Position numbers and translations under genes: made by a program. The notes under the pieces are model-generated. The model ran no database searches. It worked only from the letters and a program-made list of their open reading frames with translations, and was not told the origin of the DNA. DNA of 28,904 nucleotides. Source: a virus. Location: positions 1 through 28,904 of IMG/VR virus record IMGVR_UViG_3300001450_000030; one strand, written 5' to 3'. Of the stretch, positions 6,753-15,900 are shown in pieces; within the stretch, counting starts at the first letter, position 1; each line of letters opens with the position of its first letter.

Positions 6753-9098
6753 ATGGCTTTCAACAACATCCCTGGAATCCGAGCACAGTTCGGTGACCAG
6801 TTCTTCAACAAGACAATCTCAAGTAACCAGCCGCGTATCGTGGTTCTTGGGTTTGCTTCTTCCGGTAGCAGCTACAAGCTGCGAAGTGCCGCAAACATTT
6901 CTACTGAAGACTCCTACTACGGTCTAAGCTCTGAGCTTATGCGTGGTGTGCATGAGGTCTTCTCCCAGGGTGCTGAGAACATCGCAACAGTTCGCATCGG
7001 TGGCTCGCCTGGAAAGGTGACCCTGACAGACAGTGCAGGTGGAACTCTTGTTATCGAGACTGAGCGTCGAGACGACACTGTTCTTTCTCGCTACCATCTG
7101 ATCATCGAGCGCAACAGTGATGGCGACAACCGATATCTTCTCTTTGATGTGGAAGATGCTTCCTACGTCTTTGACTCCGAAGAGATCAAGGTTATCGATA
7201 CTGGACTAGTGATTGTTACTGACACCAACTTTGGTGACTTCAACTGTGGAGATTCGACTGATCCGTCAGACACTGCCACAAATGTTGATCTCGCTAGTCT
7301 TGTTCCTGGAAGTTTCACTGATGCTCTTGGTGGTGCAGCAACTGTTGCCGTAACACTAGTCGCTGGTGCTGATGGCTCCAACCCTTCTTTGGTTGCTCGC
7401 TACGCTGCCTTGTCTGAGGCTTACGAGCTTCTCGACAACAACGACCTGAACATGATTTATCCGGCAAATGCGCTTATCGACGACCTCAACATCGTCGATG
7501 ACACTAGCGCTGACGTAGCCAGCTACGGTTACTTCGGAAAGGGCATCCCATATTACAAGCACAGCAACAATGGTCTTGGCTACCTCTGGCAGTATCGCTA
7601 CCAGGGTAAGGTCTACACCTACTTCACTGATTCTGCTACCTACTTTGCAGGCATTGGATCTGCTGCCAAGGCCTCGCTGCCTGTGGTCGGCAGCCTTGTC
7701 GTTACTGCTTCTAAGGCTGGAATCGGCGGCAACGCTCACACTGTAGAGATTGTTGTTGGTTCTCCTGGGCCAACTGTAAGCGTCTCTGAGACTGCATTCG
7801 GAATTGATATCACCGTCACCGACGATGGTGCTGCAAGCGAAAGCGCCACCGCTACTGCTATTGACGCTGCTCTTGATGCATTCACCATGAAGAATGGCAA
7901 CAAGGCGTCAACATTGTTTGATGCATCTGTCGGTACAGCTTCTGCCCTGGGTGGTGGTGCCACCAAGGCCAACCTTACTGGAGGCACTGGTCCGAACCCT
8001 GCCCTTTCGCATGCTGACCTTACTGGCGACACTGTTCCCGCAGCAGTCACCACTCGCTGGGCAGCTGGTGCAGATGGTGAGCTTCGTGAAGCTAACTTCT
8101 ACCATCAGGCTCTTTCCTTCTGTGACCGTATCAGCCGTAGCCACAACATGGTTATGACTGCTATGAACTTCAAGCGTCCTTCTTCTGCTGCCCCCAGCGG
8201 TCTTGGAGCTTGGGCTGGCGACAAGCCGACCTACAGCACCATTGGCGAAGTTCAGGCTGTTGACGCTGTCGCAGACAACGGCAACGGAATTCTTGGCAAC
8301 AAGTTCTTTGCTGGTAAGGCTGCTACTTCTGCAGGATACCGTTCTGCTCTTGTCGTGGAAGGCAACAGCACCGATGGCTACGCTTTCGGTGGACTGATCA
8401 AGACAAAGGGAAGCAACCTTCCGGTTGGTTCTGACTGGGCTTACGGCATCAATGATGGTGACGAGGAAGCAGGATTCAACAACGCTCCCGTTGATATCGG
8501 TCGCTACGGCATCGCTTGCGCTGGCTGGCCAGTTCACCAGCACTCCTTCAATGGTTCCACCGCTTATCGTGGACCGCAGGCTGGTCTTGTTCTTGGACTG
8601 CTTGCTAGTCTTCCCGAGAACATTGCCCCAATTGGCCCCAACGGTCGATTCGCTAAGATCAGTAACCGACTTCGTCTTCAGGCTGACCAGATTGATTCTT
8701 TGGCTTCCATCAGAATCACTTCTGTCTCTGTTGATGACGGTGCTCTCATCAATGTCAAGGGCGACACTTCTGCGCATCCCGATTCCGACTACAACAAGGT
8801 CAGCACCATGCGCTGTCTTTCGCGTCAGGTTTCCGGTGTCCGCAGCATTGTCAAGCAGTACATTGGCAAGCCTTTCACCAGTGTTCAGCTTCTCAGCATG
8901 AAGAACTCTATTGAAGGATTCCTCACTGCAGAGCGATCTGATGAGTTCAACAATGGCTTTGCTGAGCCTGTCTTCGAGGTAACTCAGCTTGATAGAATTC
9001 TTGGCAACCTTACTGTTGTTCTTCGAATCGTTCCACCCTTCTCAATTGAAGCAGTCACTCTCCGCACCTCCCTTGCGGCTGATGAGACAGACCTCTAA
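6753..9098 (+). CDS. Contractile tail sheath protein
   Basis: This 781-residue protein is the contractile sheath around the tail tube. It begins MAFNNIPGIRAQFGDQFFNK after a GGAGG site. The C-terminal ~100 residues carry the conserved sheath ending: a helix with MRCLSRQVSGVRSIVKQYIG, then KPFTSVQLLSMKNSIEGFL and a final strand LTVVLRIVPPFSIEAVTL, which form the inner ring and arm exchange in T4 gp18-type sheaths. Residues ~305-412 look like an inserted beta domain with the common phage pattern GIGGNAHTVEIV ... ITVTDDGAAS ... NLTGG, probably displayed on the outside of the tail. It is longer than many sheaths because of this and an outer domain around 85-200. Arginine codons are mostly CGT/CGC with a few AGA. 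The tube gene follows 17 bases later, the usual pair. Confidence 0.92.
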   Translation: MAFNNIPGIRAQFGDQFFNKTISSNQPRIVVLGFASSGSSYKLRSAANISTEDSYYGLSSELMRGVHEVFSQGAENIATVRIGGSPGKVTLTDSAGGTLVIETERRDDTVLSRYHLIIERNSDGDNRYLLFDVEDASYVFDSEEIKVIDTGLVIVTDTNFGDFNCGDSTDPSDTATNVDLASLVPGSFTDALGGAATVAVTLVAGADGSNPSLVARYAALSEAYELLDNNDLNMIYPANALIDDLNIVDDTSADVASYGYFGKGIPYYKHSNNGLGYLWQYRYQGKVYTYFTDSATYFAGIGSAAKASLPVVGSLVVTASKAGIGGNAHTVEIVVGSPGPTVSVSETAFGIDITVTDDGAASESATATAIDAALDAFTMKNGNKASTLFDASVGTASALGGGATKANLTGGTGPNPALSHADLTGDTVPAAVTTRWAAGADGELREANFYHQALSFCDRISRSHNMVMTAMNFKRPSSAAPSGLGAWAGDKPTYSTIGEVQAVDAVADNGNGILGNKFFAGKAATSAGYRSALVVEGNSTDGYAFGGLIKTKGSNLPVGSDWAYGINDGDEEAGFNNAPVDIGRYGIACAGWPVHQHSFNGSTAYRGPQAGLVLGLLASLPENIAPIGPNGRFAKISNRLRLQADQIDSLASIRITSVSVDDGALINVKGDTSAHPDSDYNKVSTMRCLSRQVSGVRSIVKQYIGKPFTSVQLLSMKNSIEGFLTAERSDEFNNGFAEPVFEVTQLDRILGNLTVVLRIVPPFSIEAVTLRTSLAADETDL

Positions 9099-9115
9099 AA
9101 TAGGAGACACTAAAA

Positions 9116-9748
9116 ATGTCAACAACACCCATTCAGCGGTCCCGTCAGTATTCGTCCTACAGTGGTGCGGACATCCGCATTGTCATCAATGGCGAATACT
9201 TCGGAGCCTCCCAGGCCCTCTCTCACGCTATCCAGCGTGAGAAGGTGCCCGTTTATGTTCTCGGTAGCCCTGACCCGCTTTCCTTCTCAAGAGGAAAGCG
9301 TGGTATTGCAGGAACAATGGTCAACCTTGTTCTCGGTCAGGACCCCATCTACACTGAGCCTTTCGCCGACATGAAGTATCTTGCCCGCAAGGACGAGATC
9401 TTTGGATCGATTGACAACCTCAACGATGCAAGCGCTGGCCAGGATACTCTGAGCAATGTTGCAGATGATCCAAACTTTCAGTTTGACACAGGCGATCTGA
9501 CTAGTAACTATGTTGCTCGAAGTGCTTTCTACATGGACCAGCTTCCCCCGTTTGATGCGGTTGTTGTGGCTGCAAATGAGTACGGCAACGCTGCTAGCAT
9601 GAGAATTCTTGGAATTGAGATTCTCAATCAGGCAAGCGGAGTCAGTGTTGACGACTCTGCCATTGAGCAGCAGTCAACATATGTTGCTATCAGCATCGTT
9701 GGTTGGAGAGAGCTAGACATGAACGACTTCCAGGATCAGCTTGACTAG
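9116..9748 (+). CDS. Tail tube protein
   Basis: The 210-residue protein starts 8 bases after AGGAGACAC and lies directly downstream of the sheath, the standard sheath-tube order of myoviruses. The sequence fits the tube beta-barrel: an N-terminal SGADIRIVINGEYFGASQAL strand pair, then EKVPVYVLGSPDPLSFSRGK leading to GIAGTMVNLVL, a variable loop (about 85-135), and C-terminal strands ASMRILGIEILNQASGVS and TYVAISIVGWRELD. Two following genes share the same N-terminal plan, which supports a tube fold. Codons are of the high-expression type, and a strong terminator follows. It forms the channel through which DNA and any cargo proteins pass. Confidence 0.87.
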   Translation: MSTTPIQRSRQYSSYSGADIRIVINGEYFGASQALSHAIQREKVPVYVLGSPDPLSFSRGKRGIAGTMVNLVLGQDPIYTEPFADMKYLARKDEIFGSIDNLNDASAGQDTLSNVADDPNFQFDTGDLTSNYVARSAFYMDQLPPFDAVVVAANEYGNAASMRILGIEILNQASGVSVDDSAIEQQSTYVAISIVGWRELDMNDFQDQLD

Positions 9749-9775
9749 TAAGTCATTAAAACCCTGAAAGATTCT

Positions 9776-9805
9776 GAGGCCCCTTAACGGGGGCCTCTTT
9801 TTCTT
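9776..9805 (+). terminator. Intrinsic terminator after the tail tube gene
   Basis: GAGGCCCC (9776-9783) pairs with GGGGCCTC (9790-9797), an 8-bp stem with a six-base loop TTAACG, followed by TTTTTCTT. It lies 28 bases past the tube stop and would reduce transcription into the minor tail genes. Confidence 0.92.
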
Positions 9806-9810
9806 GGTAG

Positions 9811-9822
9811 ATGTATAGTGTA
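9811..9822 (+). promoter_or_regulatory. Candidate promoter element, TATAGT
   Basis: Just after the terminator, GATGTATAGTGTAAAC contains TATAGT (9814-9819), a five-of-six match to a sigma-70 -10 box. No -35 box is visible at the proper distance, and the leader to the ATG at 9839 would be very short. It resembles the strings after the capsid terminator and before 16909, which is the main reason to list it. Confidence 0.27.
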
Positions 9823-9838
9823 AACACTGGAGAGAAGT

Positions 9839-10564
9839 ATGTCCTACAAAAGAGAAATTGCGCTGTCTGGTGCAGATGCAAAGTGCTACTACTATTTTCA
9901 AGAGACCCCTGAGGAGAAAAAGCTTCTTACAAGCATCAACTCACTCAACCTTTCCGTGCACGAAGCCAGAGGTGCAGCTAGAGGCCTGGGATACAAAGGA
10001 GTCAAGGGATATGCTTCTGGCATCAGGACAATCGCAGGCAGCATGATCCTGCAGCAGCTGGGAGAACACCCCCTAAAGGGTCTGATGGACTCCTATCAGA
10101 CTATGGTAGGCAGAAGAAAGGGGCGAGTCCCTCACTGGAGCGTAGACTCTGCACTAAATGGTGTTGGAAGCTACTATGGTATTGACTACACGAATAGGCT
10201 GATGTCGTCTTTGCCTCCTTTCAATCTTATTGTGATGTATAGAACAGAGACACTTAATCCTTTTGAAACTCGACTTGCAGGAACTGATGCAAGTCAAAGA
10301 AACAAGAAGACTGAAATTGGAGGCGCTACTGCTCCAGGCAGGGGCGCATCCGAAATGATTGTGGGCGTAAACTTTGTAACTGAAGCAAAGACCATCTCAA
10401 TTGATGATGGCCTCATTCAGATTGCAGCAGAGTTTACAGCATGCGACTACAAGCCTTTCTCTTGGGACAAAGAGCTTCGGCAGGGTGCGTACAGCAGCAA
10501 CGCTGGAGAGACATATGGTATCTCTTCTGATGCAGCTTTAAGAGTAATTCTTTTTGGAGACTGA
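9839..10564 (+). CDS. Tube-like minor tail protein (paralog of the tail tube)
   Basis: A 241-residue protein preceded by GGAGAG at 5 bases. Its first 70 residues repeat the plan of the tail tube: SGADAKCYYYF in place of SGADIRIVING, then NSLNLSVHEARGAARGLGYK and GIRTIAGSMILQQLG where the tube has GKRGIAGTMVNLVLG. The C-terminal part has MIVGVNFVTEAKTISIDDGL followed by IQIAAEFTACDYKPF, again like the tube ending. Many myoviruses use tube-fold proteins at the baseplate end of the tube (T4 gp48 and gp54 types) as starters of the tube. I infer such a tube-initiator or baseplate-junction role. Arginine codons are now often AGA/AGG, so expression is likely lower than that of the tube. The next gene starts 3 bases after its stop. 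Confidence 0.62.
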   Translation: MSYKREIALSGADAKCYYYFQETPEEKKLLTSINSLNLSVHEARGAARGLGYKGVKGYASGIRTIAGSMILQQLGEHPLKGLMDSYQTMVGRRKGRVPHWSVDSALNGVGSYYGIDYTNRLMSSLPPFNLIVMYRTETLNPFETRLAGTDASQRNKKTEIGGATAPGRGASEMIVGVNFVTEAKTISIDDGLIQIAAEFTACDYKPFSWDKELRQGAYSSNAGETYGISSDAALRVILFGD

Positions 10565-10566
10565 CA

Positions 10567-11343
10567 ATGGGTTCATACTCTTTTTCTGACATGTACAAAT
10601 GTGGGGCTCAGTGCACGGTCCACGTTAACGGCTATCCAATCTTGGAGACTGTTGGTATCAGCTATCAGCTCCAGGAAAGCAAGCTTCCCATCTACGGTTA
10701 TTCTTCTACCCACTTTGATGCAGTCGGGAGGGGGCAGGTTCTTGTCCAGGGCTCTTTGGTTTGCAACTGGGTTCACCAAGACTACTTATACAGAGCAACT
10801 GAAATGGCTGAAAGGGAGCTTGGATCTGTTCAGGTCAATACTGCTTCTGTGGGGAACCTGACTCCGGAAGATGCCTATGCCGCAATTGAGCAAGCTGTTT
10901 TCTCTTACAACCAAGGTGAAGATGTAGATGGAATTGCTGAAACAATGAAAGCCCTAAAAGAGAGCTACTGGTCAAGCACAACATTGGGTGGCAATTCTGG
11001 GTTGGCATTTACAGCCAACCCCAGTGACATTGGTGGAGTGACAATCACTATCAAAGCAGGCCAGCCAACTGCACAATTGCCCAATGGCGATTGGGGTGTA
11101 ATGCTCACAAGTGTGCACTTCCTTGGGCGTGGAAAACAGATCCAAGTAAGTGAGGATGTTATCTTGGAATCGTATCCATTCATTGCGAGAAATGAACTTA
11201 CATTGGCTTCAAAGAAGCAGGAACCTGTGGTGGTCCAGCCAGAGCCAAAAGAGAGTGATATCGACTCTACTGAGCCTCCTGAAGGATCTCTTTGGGACGG
11301 AATTGACCCCGACGTTAAAAACGCCTACATCAGACCCCAGTAA
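10567..11343 (+). CDS. Second tube-like minor tail protein with flexible C-terminal tail
   Basis: The 258-residue protein starts two bases after the TGA of the previous gene, with its GGAGA site inside that gene, so the two are probably coupled. The N-terminus again follows the tube plan: CGAQCTVHVNGYPILETVGI, then ESKLPIYGYSSTHFDAVGRG and QVLVQGSLVCNWV, which parallel NGEYFGASQAL, VPVYVLGSPDPLSFSRGK and GIAGTMV of the tube. About residues 95-140 are an extra helical segment (TPEDAYAAIEQAVFSYNQGE), and the last ~40 residues (KKQEPVVVQPEPKESDID...) are a Pro/Glu-rich extension, probably disordered. I infer a tube-fold baseplate or tail-tip junction protein; a tail terminator is an alternative. 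Confidence 0.57.
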   Translation: MGSYSFSDMYKCGAQCTVHVNGYPILETVGISYQLQESKLPIYGYSSTHFDAVGRGQVLVQGSLVCNWVHQDYLYRATEMAERELGSVQVNTASVGNLTPEDAYAAIEQAVFSYNQGEDVDGIAETMKALKESYWSSTTLGGNSGLAFTANPSDIGGVTITIKAGQPTAQLPNGDWGVMLTSVHFLGRGKQIQVSEDVILESYPFIARNELTLASKKQEPVVVQPEPKESDIDSTEPPEGSLWDGIDPDVKNAYIRPQ

Positions 11344-11359
11344 TTGATTAGGAAAACAA

Positions 11360-12184
11360 ATGAACACAAATGATCTGCCAGCTCACCTGAGCGGCATGCT
11401 TGATGCAAATGCAAGAGGGCCTGCACTGCCCAGGGCAGATGACTCTCTTGCAACCAAAATCCTTGCTCACAAGGATGCTCTTAACCAGGAAATGATGGGC
11501 GAGAACTATATCGACCCTAATGACTACAAGCCAGATGTTCACGACTCCAGAGGAGATGTAAACAAGGCGAGAAAGGAAGTGGCGAGAAAGACTCAACCAG
11601 CACCGAAGAAGGTTGAGCCAAAGAAGGCTAAGTCAGTTAAGAAGGCACTCAAGCCAGCACCAAAGAGAGAGAAGAAGATGGAAGATCTAGATGCAGTCAT
11701 GAAGAAGGCAGAGCAGCACATCCAGGATGAGACTCCCGAGCAGGAGCCACAGGAGCAGAAAACTGTTGATGACTTCATCAGAGAGCGTGCTATCGCCATC
11801 CTTGCTGCACGTGGTACAGAGGACCCAGAGGCCGCTCTGGCGACACTAAAGCAGAAGCATGGATCGATCTACTTGACTCTGTTCAGCGAGGAAGAGCTGT
11901 ACATCTACACCTCTGTAAAGCGTTCTAAGTGGAAGCAGATCCAGGGCTACATTACCCAGCTTCAGGAAAACAACAGCAAGGAGGGCCGAGCTTTGGAAGA
12001 AGAGCTAACCAGAACCCTGGTTAGAAACTGCTTGGTTTATCCAGCTCTGAACAATGCTGACAAAGCTGAAGCTTTCTTTCAGAATGCACCGGCTGGAGTT
12101 ATTGACTCACTGTATACTGCAGTTCAGCAGGTGTCTTACTTCTGGACCCCACAGCAGGTTATGTCCCAGACCATTCGCATCTGA
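11360..12184 (+). CDS. Probable tail assembly chaperone, first of a pair
   Basis: A 274-residue protein with a weak AGGA site. Residues ~70-112 form a Lys/Pro/Ala-rich linker (KKVEPKKAKSVKKALKPAPK). The C-terminal helical domain (about 135-274) ends with LVRNCLVYPALNN, NAPAGVIDSLYTAVQQVSYF. The pattern 'C-hydrophobic-hydrophobic-P, then PAG-hydrophobic, then helix' is typical of tail assembly chaperones and related baseplate-assembly proteins encoded between tube and tape-measure genes. Those proteins bind the tape measure and are usually absent from mature virions. The location just before two very large tail genes fits. There is no frameshift link to the next gene, which lies in the same frame 12 bases later. 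Function is inferred from position and pattern. Confidence 0.5.
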   Translation: MNTNDLPAHLSGMLDANARGPALPRADDSLATKILAHKDALNQEMMGENYIDPNDYKPDVHDSRGDVNKARKEVARKTQPAPKKVEPKKAKSVKKALKPAPKREKKMEDLDAVMKKAEQHIQDETPEQEPQEQKTVDDFIRERAIAILAARGTEDPEAALATLKQKHGSIYLTLFSEEELYIYTSVKRSKWKQIQGYITQLQENNSKEGRALEEELTRTLVRNCLVYPALNNADKAEAFFQNAPAGVIDSLYTAVQQVSYFWTPQQVMSQTIRI

Positions 12185-12196
12185 TAGGCGGGTGTC

Positions 12197-12907
12197 ATGG
12201 ACGTTCAATCCATCCTAAAATCAGATGGAGTCTACCAAACTGAGATAGCAGGCTACACTTTTTTGTGGCGCCTGCTATCCATGCGTGAGTTTAGAATCAT
12301 CTCTGGACTTCGCGACAGTGGGCAGATTACAGAAGAAAGGGCATGCGAAGAAGCATTCAAGAGAGTCTTCTTTGGCAACTACGACATGCTCTCCTCAAAC
12401 ATGCATGCAGGAGCCAGCGTATCGATTGGTCGCACCGCTCTTTGGTTGAGCGGTGATAACCAATCCACAATCAAGGAAGACATCATTCTGGCTCGCAAGT
12501 ACCATCCAAGGTATAGCGTGTACGAGAAGATTAAAAGGATTGTACTTATTGCATACCCCGCATACAGGCCAGATGACCTAGAAGAGTGGAGTCGTGTGAA
12601 GCTTCTTGAAATGTTTGCTGCAGCTGAAGCTCTGCTAATTGAGAAGGGGTTCCCATATGAAGCCTTTGATGTCAATGACATCGGCAAGAAGGACAAGGGT
12701 CCTCCAAAGAACCAGAGGATTAGGACAGAGTCAGAGAATGCTTCGATGGAGTCTGCGTACCATGGACAGATGCAAGGGTCCACTGTTTGGGACAAGACCC
12801 CTGAGGAGCTTGGAAAAAGAGGTAAGATGGTTGGTAAGACAAGGGTGAGAAAAGAGAATCTATCTAGTCGAGATCTAGAAAGGCTAGATAGGCTCACTAA
12901 TAATTAA
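12197..12907 (+). CDS. Probable tail assembly chaperone, second of a pair
   Basis: This 236-residue protein follows the previous one by 12 bases, with AGGCGGGTG as ribosome binding site. The first ~165 residues are helical, with the segment YEKIKRIVLIAYPAYRPDDL then EEWSRVKLLEMFAAAEALLI. The pattern 'I-h-x-A-Y-P, D-x-x-x-W-S, then E-x-F-x-x-A-E-x-L-h' is shared with chaperone-like proteins found before tape measures of large myoviruses. The last ~70 residues are basic and polar (KKDKGPPKNQR, RKENLSSRDLERLDRL) and likely flexible. Compared with classic pairs made by -1 frameshifting, these two are separate genes in one frame. Role inferred; baseplate assembly protein is the main alternative. 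Confidence 0.48.
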   Translation: MDVQSILKSDGVYQTEIAGYTFLWRLLSMREFRIISGLRDSGQITEERACEEAFKRVFFGNYDMLSSNMHAGASVSIGRTALWLSGDNQSTIKEDIILARKYHPRYSVYEKIKRIVLIAYPAYRPDDLEEWSRVKLLEMFAAAEALLIEKGFPYEAFDVNDIGKKDKGPPKNQRIRTESENASMESAYHGQMQGSTVWDKTPEELGKRGKMVGKTRVRKENLSSRDLERLDRLTNN

Positions 12908-12919
12908 AGGTGCTAAGCC

Positions 12920-15900
12920 ATGGACTCTTCCGATCCATCAAACGATAGAAGCCTTCTGGCACCGGCCTTAGCAGCCGGTGTCAGTTCCATGGGCCTCATG
13001 TACGCAATGAGTACCAGAGGTGATGGCACTAGGTTCCTTGATGACATTGCAGACATGGCTACCTACTTGGGAGACAGCTCTCCTTTGGGCCTGATGCATA
13101 CCTTCCGCATTAGAGAGTTTGCTAGTCCTTTTACCTCATCTGCATATCAGATGAGACAGATTAACAAGCAAAGCGTTCCAGGTGTTAGTGCCTCCATGGT
13201 CGACGACACACTGAGCGTAATGTATGATAGTTCGTTTTTTCAGAATAAAGAAAGCATAAGCTATCTGTCTGATGTAACTGGATTGTCTACGGAAGAGCTA
13301 AAAGAAAAGGGAATTCATTCTACTTCTAGTGCGCAAGAGTTTGATATCTTGTTCAAGAGAGAGAAGAACGGAATAGGAAGCTTGCACGCTGTTCCCAAGC
13401 AAGGCGTGGACAAGAAGTCTGCTCTTTTGTCCTCCAATGTCAATTTGATGGAATACAGTGACACCAGTAGTGAGCTGTTGGACATTGGTAAGAGTACTCC
13501 AGTTAACCCTGCAGCCAAAGGCTACATGCAGGCTACTGATCAATATAGGCACGAGGGAGATCACAAGGTTGGCAGGATCTTCAAAAGAAAGATCAAGGGA
13601 CACGCTGAGGAGCTGGGGGATAAGGCTGTACACGCCTATGCACCGTATCTTCCAGTCTCTTCTATTCGGGGAGATGTAGATGACGCTGCCGGCCTGATGA
13701 GAAGAACGGGGCTGATAAGAGGCGTTGCTGCTGCATCTGTCGAAAGATTCAACAGGCTTGTTGACCAAACAGTTGGACTTATACCATCTCCAAAACTCCA
13801 GGAGATGGTCAGAGCTGCAGGAGTAGACAGAGTCAAAGAAGGGCCTGCTCTTAGACAGTACTTCATGGGATATGGCAAAAAGGCCATGAAGCTTGGAGCT
13901 ATTGGCCTAGGCGTTTCTACACTCAGTGACTTCAGAGACGACTTCGGTGGACTGGGCAACATACCCATATCAGGCATTGTTAGCGCTGGCCTGGGCATGG
14001 CGTTCAAGAAGTTTAACTTCTCAAACAAGACCTCTTTCGGAGTAGCAGCGGCCAGCTTCTTTGGACAGGTGCTGACCCCTGGAATGTCGAATGGACTAAT
14101 CTCTGGCTTTGCTGGCGCATATTCTTCACTGGATACTCTTAGAGGCAACACCCTCAACCCCTTCAACTACTATCGAAGAACGATGGAAGGGTTGCTCCCA
14201 GGTGTGTCAACCGTAGAGATGGGTGCCTTCTCCGCTGCAGCGGCAGTCACACTTGGTGCTTCTCAGTTTCGTGGGAAGACACTGCTGCAGCATGGATTGG
14301 AGAAGGTTGGATTTGCGGCAGACGATTATGTTCGACCACTGAGATCCATTGTTGAAGAAAAGTTTAATGAGAAAGCTCAAGGAAAGTTCAAGTTTGGGAT
14401 GAGGCACCTTTTCACAGATGGCGAAGACCTGTCATACGACAGGGTCCGAGACTATGTGAGAACAAGAAATGACGCTATGCGTTCGGCGAGAATTCAAAGA
14501 GAAGCTGAGTACCAAGATCTTCCTGCAGCAAAGAAGTATGAAAAAAGACTAGACCAGATTGCAAGTGAGTACCACCAGAGTGACTCCCCATTCAGGAGAG
14601 TGGAGCTGGAAGCAAGAGGGCTGTTTGAAGACGTCAGAGCGTCCATCATGGGGCTTGACCCAAAGCAGCATGTTGCACACGATGAGTTCAAGCTCAGGGG
14701 CCGGCTAGGAGCACTGGGCACACTTGGTGTCGCTGCCTTTATGGGGCAGCAACTTCTGACAGGTGGACTGCTCGGGTCAATGGAGTCCTCAGAAGAGCTC
14801 AGGGACATCTACTCAGGCGACCAGCTTGTTGAAGTCAAGAGTGGTCGGTGGTGGCTCTTTGGATCAAGAGAGTTCGGAGGTGACGAAGCCAACGTGAAGC
14901 TTCGTCACTCCAGGATTGCCCAGATCATGAATGGCACAGATGATGCTTGGGAGTGGGGTAACAGACAGGACAGTCTTGCAATCACAAAGTTCTTCCTAAA
15001 GAACTTCACATACCAACAAGAAGAAGAGCTGATGTACAGAGACCCATCTCTTGCATCTGCGTCTGCATTTGAAAACATTCCAATTGTAGGAGGCCTTCTT
15101 GCTGCCACCATTGGCAGGGTTGTAAAGCCTGAAAAGTATATAAGAGAAAATGAGTGGAACGATCCTGACTTCCCATCTTACTCTGCACTGGGTGATCCAA
15201 TTAGCGCAAACAGCTTTGGCACTAGAGCAGCTAATATGTATCAGCAGTTTACTGACATGATTGGTATGTGGGGTTGGGCCGCAAACACAGTTTCAAAGGC
15301 TACAATTGGTGACCAAAACTTTGAGTCAAGAAGACCTCATCTTGACACTATTGGTTACAGAACATCAATGACTGCATCTTTCTGGGATTCAGAGATTGGT
15401 GACCCAGGAACAACTGAAGCAGTTCGACGTGTCCTGATGAGAAGAAGCTCAGAGTACGAGACATTCAACCCTCTTCCGAACGACCAGCCCAGTTGGATGC
15501 CTATGAAGCTACGCATGGGTTCTCCAACTGCAAAGGCCGGTGGCCTAGCCAGATCCCTGCTTCCTGGCCCCTCAATGGAGAACATTTACCCAGAGCTGGC
15601 AGGAGTCCATCCTGAAGACTACCCGATGATTCACAGGATGAGAGTTCTATCTGCCCTTGCTCCAGAGACAAGAGAGTTTAGAGAGACGCAGAAAGCTGTA
15701 TATGAGATGGCCAAGAATGGTGCATACAAAGAAGAAGAGCTTAAACAGATTGAGCAGATGTCTCAAGATGCAGGCAGAACCCTTAGGGGCTATGTCAATG
15801 AAAAGGTAAACCCCAGAGCTATTGAAGTCCCCCTGATGAGCAGTCTGACCCAAGCAGCTTGGCAGACAGGTTGGGCTGCAGCCAGAAGTGCCGCTGCCCC

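Noticed and set aside
7908-8777. Minus-strand open frame of 289 codons opposite the sheath gene
   Set aside because: Same cause: antisense of a strongly biased gene, with no start signal or recognisable motif.
8425-8901. Overlapping + strand frame within the sheath gene
   Set aside because: Out of frame with a secure gene; Leu/Ser-rich shadow without a ribosome binding site.
12150-12230. Programmed frameshift joining the two chaperone-like genes
   Set aside because: Both genes are in the same frame, separated by a stop and a normal ribosome binding site, and no slippery heptamer is visible at the junction.
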